Shown here: in pieces, positions 1 to 7,389 of the stretch
Layout of the letters: each line of letters begins with the position of its first letter
Position numbering within the stretch: the first letter of the stretch is position 1
Origin: Bacteroidota bacterium
Lineage (GTDB): Bacteria; Bacteroidota; Bacteroidia; Bacteroidales; Bacteroidaceae
DNA length: 64,000 nucleotides
Assembly (NCBI GenBank): GCA_023458215.1
Contig: JAEXAJ010000136.1
Span: 72,095 to 136,094 of the forward strand
Direction: 5' to 3'
Notes under the pieces: generated by a model
What the model was told of the DNA's origin: nothing
The model's input: the letters and a program-made list of their open reading frames with translations, nothing else
Databases searched by the model: none
Program-made: the position numbers and the translations under genes

Positions 1-18
1 ATTAAAGTTAACAAAGGG

Positions 19-49
19 AAAAGCGCGGGCCGGGAGGTTCGCGCTTTTT
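19..49 (+). terminator. Rho-independent terminator of an upstream gene
   Basis: A perfect 9-bp stem (AAAAGCGCG at 19-27, CGCGCTTTT at 40-48) with a 12-nt GC-rich loop is followed by T's. It most likely ends a gene lying left of the window. Confidence 0.75.
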
Positions 50-430
50 ACATTTGGTTAGTTGATACTAATTCATAGAACTTACGTTATATGTTGTTAT
101 GAACAAAGGCTTCTACTTTCCCTATTTGCCGATTACTCGATATTAATAAAGAAATCATTCGGTGTTAATAGGAAACATCTTAGAATCAAATAGAAAAGTG
201 TCATACTTTAGTAAATGGTTTATATTTAAAGCTTGCGAATGTATATTCAAGCGTTGCGAACGTACGTTCAAGCATTGCGAATATACGTTCGCGAGTTTTG
301 AACGGACATTGTATAACGAACATTGAGTTTTAAATAAGCATAGCTTGAATGAATTCATTGGAGATCTAATGAATCTGAGTTTGATAGGGTTGCCCTGATT
401 CTGAATTTAGGAAGAATGGTCTTTAGTTTT
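50..430. other. Intergenic region without a convincing gene
   Basis: About 380 bases, AT-rich, between the terminator at 19-49 and the sigma-factor promoter at 431. The only structure I see is the 21-bp tandem array at 233-295, with a decayed fourth unit at 296-316. A 67-codon minus-strand open frame across it owes its repetitive composition to the array and is not called. Confidence 0.6.
233..295. repeat. 21-bp tandem repeat of palindromic units (3 copies)
   Basis: Three adjacent 21-bp units begin TTGCGAA at 233, 254 and 275. Each holds a 12-bp (near-)palindrome: GAATGTATATTC (237-248), GAACGTACGTTC (258-269, perfect) and GAATATACGTTC (279-290). A fourth unit at 296-316 (GAACGGACATTG) is degenerate. 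The period is about two helical turns, so a dimeric protein could bind each unit on the same DNA face. The function is unknown. Confidence 0.8.
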
Positions 431-461
431 TTTGCTTGATTAATTGTTTGTGTTATATTTG
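431..461 (+). promoter_or_regulatory. Bacteroides-type promoter for the ECF sigma gene
   Basis: TTTG at 431-434 and TATATTTG at 454-461 are separated by 19 nt. This matches the Bacteroides primary-sigma consensus (-33 TTTG, -7 TAnnTTTG). Transcription would start about 20 nt before the ATG at 482. Confidence 0.7.
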
Positions 462-481
462 TCCAAACTAATAAAGCGACC

Positions 482-1039
482 ATGTTGCCCCAAGTAGAAC
501 ACATTTTGGCCTTTAATCAATTGTATGAAGAATATAATCAGCGTTTCATTCGCTTCGCCAGGAGTTACGTCATGACGAACGAAATCGCTGAAGATATTGT
601 CAATGACAGTTTTATGTACTATTGGGAAAACAAGCAAAATATTGCAGACCAAAACTTATCGTCCTACCTCCTGACAGTAGTCAAGCATAAATGCATTAAT
701 TATTTGAAGCGCCTTTCACTCGAAGAACAAGCCAGAGATCGTTTTCAGTATCTTGAAGAATGGGAACTTCAACTCAAAATCAGTACACTGGAAGCATGTA
801 ATCCGGAGAAACTTCTCTCGGAGGAAATCCAGCTACTCGTTCAGAAAGCGTTACGCTCCATGCCCAAGCAAACTCGCGATATATTGATCCGCAGTCGTTA
901 CCAATCACAATCCAACAAAGAAATAGCAGCTGAACTCGGCGTTTCGGTTAAAACAGTGGAATACCACATGTCGAAAGCCCTGAAGACACTGCGTGCCGTT
1001 CTTAAAGACTACTTCCCTATTTGGTTATTTTGCTTCTAA
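482..1039 (+). CDS. ECF RNA polymerase sigma-70 factor (Bacteroidetes FecI-like)
   Basis: The 185-residue protein has the two-domain layout of ECF sigma factors. Region 2 spans roughly residues 15-85 (FIRFARSYVMTNEIAEDIV...YYWENK, with SYLLTVVKHKCINYLKR). Region 4 spans roughly 120-175, with a helix-turn-helix in NKEIAAELGVSVKTVEYHMSKALKTLR. It lacks membrane segments and should act in the cytoplasm, directing RNA polymerase to the adjacent SusC/SusD operon. The next gene is a FecR-type anti-sigma factor and the SusC carries an STN domain. Together these form the trans-envelope signalling arrangement known from Bacteroides loci, many of which target host glycans. ATG 482 is chosen because a good promoter lies just upstream. 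Family assignment is firm; the target promoter is inferred. Confidence 0.93.
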   Translation: MLPQVEHILAFNQLYEEYNQRFIRFARSYVMTNEIAEDIVNDSFMYYWENKQNIADQNLSSYLLTVVKHKCINYLKRLSLEEQARDRFQYLEEWELQLKISTLEACNPEKLLSEEIQLLVQKALRSMPKQTRDILIRSRYQSQSNKEIAAELGVSVKTVEYHMSKALKTLRAVLKDYFPIWLFCF

Positions 1040-1170
1040 ATTAGTGTAATCTCTTTTGAGCAGCTGTTTACTGCTTACAGATCTTCTTTTGCATTTATTA
1101 ACAGAGAAAGATGTGTAAGCGGTTAGGGTATGGAATAAATTGATTGCTTTTAATATATAAAGGGAATAAT

Positions 1171-2109
1171 ATGGAAAAGGAAACTCTATACAGATTTTTT
1201 GCAGGTGCGGCTTCTAAAACAGAAAAGGAGGCCATTAAGTGTTGGTTGGAAGAAGATTCCGCCCATCAGCAGCGATTGTTGAAAGAACGTGCTTTCTATG
1301 ATGCACTGATGCTGGCCGATGAGAAGAGAGTAGTGGCTGCATGCCGTCCTGCTTATAACTTCAGAAAATTGGCACAGCAATCCATGAAGTGGGCGGCTGT
1401 TATCTTGGTAGCATTCATTTCCAGCTATATGTATTTTGATGTCAGGTCTAACTCTTTTGAGGAGGCAACCAATACAATTACCGTACCGCTGGGACAACGC
1501 GTAAACTTGTCTTTATCGGACGGTACAAAAGTTTGCTTGAATGCGGGTTCTACCTTTACCTATCCAGCACTCTTTGCGGGAAACACGCGTAAGGTTAAAT
1601 TGGACGGTGAAGCTTTCTTTGAAGTCTCGGCAAACAAAGAAAAGCCGTTTATAGTACATACCGATGTGTGTGACGTGGAAGTGCTGGGCACTAAGTTTAA
1701 TGTAGATGCTTACAACAAAGAGAATTCTTTCTCGGCCGCACTGATGGAAGGTAAAATCAAAGTAAGAAACAATGCTTTTCCTTCTAACGTAATTCAGCTG
1801 TCGCCGAATAATAAAGTTACTCTTTCTGACGGCAAACTAAAAGTAAGCAATATCTCTGATTATGAAATCTACCGTTGGAAGGAAGGTCTTATTTGCTTTA
1901 AGAATTTAAACTTTGTAGACTTGATGAAGCGGATAGAAAAGTATTACGGAGTAGATCTGGTAATTGAAAATCAATCTTTGTCCAAATACTCCTTTAGTGG
2001 TAAGTTTCGTATTTCGGACGGTATTGAGAATTTATTACGGGTGTTGCAGAACGACGTCAGCTATAAGTATACTCGTTCGGAAGACGGAAATGTAATTTAT
2101 ATCAAATAG
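1171..2109 (+). CDS. FecR-family anti-sigma factor
   Basis: From ATG 1171 the product is 312 residues. An in-frame upstream start at 1144 adds nine unlikely residues, and AAAGGGA precedes ATG 1171. The layout is typical of FecR/PupR proteins in Bacteroidetes. A short cytoplasmic N-terminus (MEKETLYRFFAGAASKTEKE) would bind the sigma factor. One membrane helix lies near residues 72-90 (WAAVILVAFISSYMYF). The periplasmic FecR domain follows (VPLGQRVNLSLSDGTKVCLN...FFEVSANKEKPFIVHT...VLGTKFNV). The C-terminal DUF4974-type segment (FKNLNFVDLMKRIEKYYGVDL...) would contact the STN domain of the SusC encoded next. It should hold the ECF sigma factor in check until the transporter engages its glycan. 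Confidence 0.92.
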   Translation: MEKETLYRFFAGAASKTEKEAIKCWLEEDSAHQQRLLKERAFYDALMLADEKRVVAACRPAYNFRKLAQQSMKWAAVILVAFISSYMYFDVRSNSFEEATNTITVPLGQRVNLSLSDGTKVCLNAGSTFTYPALFAGNTRKVKLDGEAFFEVSANKEKPFIVHTDVCDVEVLGTKFNVDAYNKENSFSAALMEGKIKVRNNAFPSNVIQLSPNNKVTLSDGKLKVSNISDYEIYRWKEGLICFKNLNFVDLMKRIEKYYGVDLVIENQSLSKYSFSGKFRISDGIENLLRVLQNDVSYKYTRSEDGNVIYIK

Positions 2110-2180
2110 AATATACTAAATAATTAATACTGTTTTAGCCTATGGGGAAGAATCATAATAAATGAATCTGAAGTAGAGAA

Positions 2181-2211
2181 TTTCCTTTTTTATATCCTAA
2201 TACTAATTTTG
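2181..2211 (+). promoter_or_regulatory. Possible promoter for the susC/susD operon
   Basis: TAATTTTG at 2204-2211 fits TAnnTTTG, with TTTC (one mismatch to TTTG) at 2181-2184 and a 19-nt spacer. It lies 25 nt before the preferred ATG at 2236, so a start upstream of about 2220 would be untranslated. The operon may instead use the adjacent ECF sigma factor, whose consensus I cannot derive from one site. Confidence 0.4.
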
Positions 2212-2235
2212 TGTAACCTCTTAATGTACAAATGT

Positions 2236-5200
2236 ATGAAAAAACACACATTGAAGAATCTTGTGCTTCAAAAGCTGCATAACCTGATGTCTTTCAGAGT
2301 TGTGGCAATGGCTTTCTTCTTATTGTTCGCATGCGCTATCAATACACATGCAGTAAGTGCACAGTCACAGAATACATTGATTACTATCAATAAAAGCAAT
2401 GTAGATCTGCTGAATATCATGGGGGATATTGAAAAACAGTCCAATTATCTGTTTGTTTACAATAAGGAAGTAAACGTACATCGTCCTGCCTCGGTAAACG
2501 TGGTCGAGAAACCGCTGAATGAGGTACTACAGGGATTGTTTAAAGACTCGGAAGTACGTTTTGCCATTGATGGCTCTTATATAGTTCTATCCGCTAATAA
2601 GCGGGATGAAGTGAAATCCGTAGCACAATCACACATCAATATAACAGGTACTGTATCTTCTACTGACGGCGAACCTATGCCCGGTGTTACTATTATGGTG
2701 AAAGGTACTACCACAGGCGCTATTACTAATGTAGACGGAAAATATACGATTGAGGTCCCGTCTTCAAGCAGCGTACTGGTGTTTTCTTTTATTGGCTATC
2801 AGAAGGTGGAACAAGCTGTAGGCAATCAGCGTGTTATCAATGTTTCATTGAAAGAAGATATACGTACGATTGATGAAGTAGTTGTTACTGCTCTAGGTAT
2901 CAAGAAGAAAGAGAAATCATTGACTTATTCTACTCAGGTAGTAGGTGGTGACGAACTGATTCGTGCGAAAGATCCCAACATGATTAATTCACTGGCAGGT
3001 AAAACAGCAGGTGTACAGATTAATCGCAGTTCATCGGGACTGGGTGGCTCTGTGAAGATGGTTATTCGTGGCTCACGTTCCGTATCGGGCAGCAATCAAC
3101 CGTTGTATGTAATAGACGGTGTACCTATCAACAGTTCTGCTAATGATGCTACTTCCACAACTATCGGTGGTAATAATGACTCCGGAAATCGTGATGGTGG
3201 TGACGGTATCTCCAACCTGAATCCGGACGATATCGAAAGTATGAATATCCTGAAAGGACCTGCTGCGGCCGCTTTATACGGTAGCTCCGCTGCTAATGGT
3301 GTCGTTGTGATTACTACCAAGAAAGGTAAAGTGGGGCGCACTAATATCACTTTTAGCTCAAATACTACGTGGGAGAATGCTGCATACGGTATTCCTGAGT
3401 TTCAGAATTCTTACGGCGGTGTATCTTCCAGTTGGGGAGATAAAATCAGTGGTAGTCCCGATTATACGAAGGACTTCTTCCAAACGGGTATTACAACCAT
3501 CAACTCTCTCTCTTTGAGCGCAGGTTCCGAGATGATGCAAACTTATTTTTCTTACGCCAACACATACGGTACGGGAGTCATTGAAAACGGTAGCCTGAAC
3601 AAACATAACTTCAACTTCCGCGAAACGGCGAACTTCCTCAACAATCGCCTCACGGTGGACGCTAACGTGAGCCTAATGTTTCAGGATGTGAAGAATCGTC
3701 CGTCGCCGGGTGGATTCTATCTGAATCCGTTGACCGGCTTGTATAAGTTTCCGCGTGGTGGTGTACAGGGCGGTGAATCTTTTGATTACTATCGTACCAA
3801 CTATAAAATAAAGAATGCTGAGCGCAACATGTATCTGCAAAATTGGTACACTGCTCCTACGAGCTTTGAACAGAACCCGTACTGGCTGACGAACATGTTA
3901 CCCAATGACTCCAAGCGTTACAGAACTATTGCCAATTTAAGTTTGTCTTTCAAACTAAACGATTACTTTACCATTCAGGCACGTGGAAATGCCGACTTCG
4001 TAACGGATAATTATGAAATGAAGATGTACGCCGGTACCGATACCTCCATCGCCGGAACCAATGGTCGTTACATTACCGATGAATCCAATGACTTAAGCGT
4101 ATATGGAGACCTTATGCTGACCTATCAACAAAAGATCAAAGACTTTACCATAAATGCCAGTTTGGGTGCTAGTATTAAAGACGATTCAGGCAAAAGCATC
4201 GGATTTGATTCTTTTGGTGGCGGCTTGTATAACCCCAATATCTTTTCTTCGGGAAATATAGATCATAATAATGGCTCTCCATCATTAGATAAATATCATG
4301 CGCAGAATCAAGCAGTGTTCTTTGCCGGACAGGTAGGTTTTAAAGATTGGCTGTTCTTGGATATTACCGCACGTAATGACTGGACATCTACCTTGGCTTT
4401 CACTAAGTATATGAACAAAGGATTCTTCTATCCCTCAGTAGGCTTGACGTGGGTAATGAACGAAGCATTGAAGATGCCCGAGTGGATTAATCTAGGCAAG
4501 ATTCGTGGTGCATGGTCAAAGGTGGGCAACGGTCTGCCGAGATACCGCAGTCGTCCGTTAAATAGTGTGGGGCGTGGTGGGGTTATTAGTTTTAATACAA
4601 CATCTCCTTTCGACGAATTGAAGCCTGAGATGACTACTTCTTATGAATTTGGTACAGAATGGCGATTCTTCAGTAACCGTTTGGAATTTGATTTTACGTA
4701 TTATCAGACCCGTACCAAGAATCAATTGTTCTCTTTGAGCGCGCCGTCAGGCTCCAGATTTACTACTTATTATGTAAATGCCGGTGACATTAAGAATGAA
4801 GGTGTTGAAATCGTATTAGGCGGTACGCCGGTTATGACGAATGATTTTCGTTGGAAGACATCCGTAAACTTTGCGCTCAATCGTAATGAGGTTATGGAAC
4901 TGGCGGAAGGTTTAGGTTACTTCAGCTTTGGCGGTGGTGGCTCTAACAGTTATAGCATGCGTCTGGAAGTAGGTGGTTCCTTCGGTGATGTATACGGAAG
5001 AAAATTCTTACGCGATGACGATGGCAATTATAAGTACGACAAAGACGGCATGCCGATGCCCGACAAATCGGATTTAAAGAAGATAGGCAATACAGCTCCC
5101 GACTTTAACCTAGGCTGGCAGAATACTTTTACTTATAAAGGTTTCTCACTATACTTCCTGATTGACGGTCGTTTCGGTGGTGATGTCATTTCCTTGACAC

Positions 5201-5604
5201 AAGCCGAACTGGATAAGTATGGTGTCAGCAAAGTGACCGGTGATGCTCGTAATCAAGGAGGTGTTAATTTTGGCGGAGGAAAGCCCATTGAGGACGTTTC
5301 ACGATTTTATGGCATCGTAGGTGGTCGTGACGGTATTACGGAACACTATATTTACAATGCTACCAACATCCGCTTGCGCGAGCTCTCTTTGGGTTATTCT
5401 TTACCGGCTAAATTACTTGCTCGTATCCCTGTTATCAAGGGAGCGGATATCTCATTGATCGGTAGAAATCTGTTCTTCTTCAAGAACAATGCTCCGTACG
5501 ATCCCGATGGAACACTCTCTGTGGGAAACGGATTGCAAGGTATTGATGTATTTGGTATGCCAAGTACCCGTTCATTCGGTTTCAATCTTAAGGTTAACTT
5601 CTAA
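2236..5604 (+). CDS. SusC/RagA-family TonB-linked outer-membrane transporter with STN domain
   Basis: The protein is about 1122 residues from ATG 2236. Upstream TTG 2209 and ATG 2224 are less likely, since MKKHTLKNL begins a long signal sequence ending ...THAVSAQ. In order: an STN (secretin/TonB N-terminal) domain near residues 40-110 (VDLLNIMGDIEKQSNYLFVYNKE); a CarboxypepD_reg beta-sandwich near 130-215 (ITGTVSSTDGEPMPGVTIMVKGTTTGAITNVDGKY); a plug domain (IDEVVVTALGIKKKE...NMINSLAGKTAGVQI...LYVIDGVPI...ILKGPAAAALYGSSAANGV); and a beta-barrel ending LKVNF. It would import glycan fragments across the outer membrane with the SusD-like protein 12 nt downstream. The STN domain would signal to the FecR protein. 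Confidence 0.95.
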   Translation: MKKHTLKNLVLQKLHNLMSFRVVAMAFFLLFACAINTHAVSAQSQNTLITINKSNVDLLNIMGDIEKQSNYLFVYNKEVNVHRPASVNVVEKPLNEVLQGLFKDSEVRFAIDGSYIVLSANKRDEVKSVAQSHINITGTVSSTDGEPMPGVTIMVKGTTTGAITNVDGKYTIEVPSSSSVLVFSFIGYQKVEQAVGNQRVINVSLKEDIRTIDEVVVTALGIKKKEKSLTYSTQVVGGDELIRAKDPNMINSLAGKTAGVQINRSSSGLGGSVKMVIRGSRSVSGSNQPLYVIDGVPINSSANDATSTTIGGNNDSGNRDGGDGISNLNPDDIESMNILKGPAAAALYGSSAANGVVVITTKKGKVGRTNITFSSNTTWENAAYGIPEFQNSYGGVSSSWGDKISGSPDYTKDFFQTGITTINSLSLSAGSEMMQTYFSYANTYGTGVIENGSLNKHNFNFRETANFLNNRLTVDANVSLMFQDVKNRPSPGGFYLNPLTGLYKFPRGGVQGGESFDYYRTNYKIKNAERNMYLQNWYTAPTSFEQNPYWLTNMLPNDSKRYRTIANLSLSFKLNDYFTIQARGNADFVTDNYEMKMYAGTDTSIAGTNGRYITDESNDLSVYGDLMLTYQQKIKDFTINASLGASIKDDSGKSIGFDSFGGGLYNPNIFSSGNIDHNNGSPSLDKYHAQNQAVFFAGQVGFKDWLFLDITARNDWTSTLAFTKYMNKGFFYPSVGLTWVMNEALKMPEWINLGKIRGAWSKVGNGLPRYRSRPLNSVGRGGVISFNTTSPFDELKPEMTTSYEFGTEWRFFSNRLEFDFTYYQTRTKNQLFSLSAPSGSRFTTYYVNAGDIKNEGVEIVLGGTPVMTNDFRWKTSVNFALNRNEVMELAEGLGYFSFGGGGSNSYSMRLEVGGSFGDVYGRKFLRDDDGNYKYDKDGMPMPDKSDLKKIGNTAPDFNLGWQNTFTYKGFSLYFLIDGRFGGDVISLTQAELDKYGVSKVTGDARNQGGVNFGGGKPIEDVSRFYGIVGGRDGITEHYIYNATNIRLRELSLGYSLPAKLLARIPVIKGADISLIGRNLFFFKNNAPYDPDGTLSVGNGLQGIDVFGMPSTRSFGFNLKVNF

Positions 5605-5616
5605 ATTGCGAATAGT

Positions 5617-7215
5617 ATGAAAAAGATAATAACATATACAGCATTAATGTTCTCTTCTTTATTTTTGATGCCTTCTTGTACAGGCAATTTTGAAAAGATG
5701 AACACGCCTCCATTCGGTGTGACCGATGAAGAACTGGGACAGGATAATAACTTTATAGGTATGCACTTTCCCACCTTGCAAAAGTCTATTTACTATAATC
5801 GTAACGGTTGGGGATGGGATTTTCAGACGATTCAAAATCTGACTTCCGATATATGGTCGGGTTATATGGCTACCCCAAGTAACTTTAAAGGGGGTATCAA
5901 CACTCAGACTTATGCGCTGACCAATGACTGGACTGATGAAGCATGGACGTACACCTACTCTTCTGTAATGACCAATCAACTACGGGTGAAAGAAAAGTGC
6001 GAGCAATTGGGTATGGATGTTTATGCCCACTTCAATGCTATCAACTCCATATTGAGAGTTTTTGCGATGTCTCGTGTTTGCGACGAATACGGCCCGATAA
6101 TTTATACGAAATATGGTGAGTCGAAGACCGGCGGTACTTACGACTCTGCTCAGGATGCATATAAGGCATTCTTTGCCGAACTGACGGATGCTAGTAAAGT
6201 ATTGGACGAAGCTTTGAAGAAACCGGCAGTTGCTTCTTTTGCCAAATTCGATATGGCATATAATGGTGAATTGGACAAATGGCTCAGACTTTGCAATACA
6301 TTGCGTTTGCGGTTGGCTATGCGTGTGGTGAAGTATGATAAAGAGTGGGCCCGTAAGGAAGCTGAGGCTGCTATAGCTGCTCCTCAGGGAGTCTTGAAAA
6401 GTGGCGAGAGCTTTATTGTTTCCGGTTATGGATGGATGCATCCTCTTTATACGTGCTCAATAGAGTATAATGATATATTTGTAAGTGCTAATATCGTATC
6501 TATTTTGGGTGGTTACAATGATCCGCGACTTTTGAAGATTGGAATTACTAAAGGAACAGGAGATGACAAGAAAGTGGTTGGTGTACGTACAGGTATTCCG
6601 GGGCTTGAAGATACGGCTGACAAATATAAGGCATTAATATCTAATATCAATGTAAACACTACTACTCCGGGTACGGTAATGTCGGCAGCAGAAGCTTACT
6701 TCTTGCTGGCAGAAGCTGCTTTGCGTGGTTGGAATGCAGGTGGAGATGCCAAGACCTATTACGAACAAGGTGTTGCAGCTTCCTTTAGTGACTTTGGCGT
6801 TTCGTTGGGCGATTACCTGAATAGCTCTAAGGTTCCGGCTGCGTGGGTTGATCCGTTGGTAGATAAGTTTAACTCGCCTGCAGTTTCAACCGTCAGTCCT
6901 AAATGGGATGATGCCAAGAACGATGAAGAACGACTCGAAAAGATTATTACTCAGAAGTGGATTGCTTCTTTTCCTGAAGGCAAACAGACATGGGCTGAAT
7001 GGCGCCGTACAGGCTATCCTAAGCTCTTCCCGGTTTTGAAAAATGATAGTCAGGGATTGATTACAACAGAATATGGTGTTCGCCGTTTGCCATTCGTTTT
7101 GAGCGAAGTTTCCAAGAATCCGACAGGTTATGCGGATGCGGTTAAGCTACTCGGAGGTCCTGATAATGGAGCTACCCGTTTGTTCTGGGATATCAATAAA
7201 GGCAACTTTGAATAG
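5617..7215 (+). CDS. SusD/RagB-family surface glycan-binding lipoprotein
   Basis: The 532-residue protein has a lipoprotein signal (MKKIITYTALMFSSLFLMPSC) with cysteine near residue 21 as the lipid anchor. The body resembles the SusD-like_2 branch: FEKMNTPPFGVTDEEL near the N-terminus, helical TPR-like segments (AHFNAINSILRVFAMSRVCDEYGPIIY; LDKWLRLCNTLRLRLAMRV), and late EAYFLLAEAALRGW and KIITQKWIASF blocks. It should cap the barrel of the SusC encoded 12 nt upstream and bind the glycan at the surface. The exact ligand cannot be read from the sequence. Confidence 0.92.
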   Translation: MKKIITYTALMFSSLFLMPSCTGNFEKMNTPPFGVTDEELGQDNNFIGMHFPTLQKSIYYNRNGWGWDFQTIQNLTSDIWSGYMATPSNFKGGINTQTYALTNDWTDEAWTYTYSSVMTNQLRVKEKCEQLGMDVYAHFNAINSILRVFAMSRVCDEYGPIIYTKYGESKTGGTYDSAQDAYKAFFAELTDASKVLDEALKKPAVASFAKFDMAYNGELDKWLRLCNTLRLRLAMRVVKYDKEWARKEAEAAIAAPQGVLKSGESFIVSGYGWMHPLYTCSIEYNDIFVSANIVSILGGYNDPRLLKIGITKGTGDDKKVVGVRTGIPGLEDTADKYKALISNINVNTTTPGTVMSAAEAYFLLAEAALRGWNAGGDAKTYYEQGVAASFSDFGVSLGDYLNSSKVPAAWVDPLVDKFNSPAVSTVSPKWDDAKNDEERLEKIITQKWIASFPEGKQTWAEWRRTGYPKLFPVLKNDSQGLITTEYGVRRLPFVLSEVSKNPTGYADAVKLLGGPDNGATRLFWDINKGNFE

Positions 7216-7330
7216 AGTCCGGTTCCTTTTTATGTCTGTTTTAATTTATTAACTAATAGTATGTCCTGTTATATTAGGGATTGTGCTCTTTCGCTTGTTC
7301 TTAATATAAAGGAGTTCTAACTTAACATAT

Positions 7331-7365
7331 TCAGGCTATTGAACCCCAATCATTCAATAGCCTGA
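7331..7365 (+). terminator. Strong hairpin after the susD-like gene
   Basis: TCAGGCTATTGAA (7331-7343) pairs perfectly with TTCAATAGCCTGA (7353-7365) over 13 bp, followed by TTTTAAT. It sits 24 nt before the GH9 start. It may end the susCD transcript, or reduce read-through so that transport genes exceed enzyme genes. Confidence 0.65.
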
Positions 7366-7389
7366 TTTTAATCTTATACAAATAATAGT

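Noticed and set aside
155..358. 67-codon minus-strand open frame with repeated NVRSQ/NIHSQ-like motifs
   Set aside because: The repetition comes from the 21-bp DNA tandem array. There is no start context, and the frame has no independent support.
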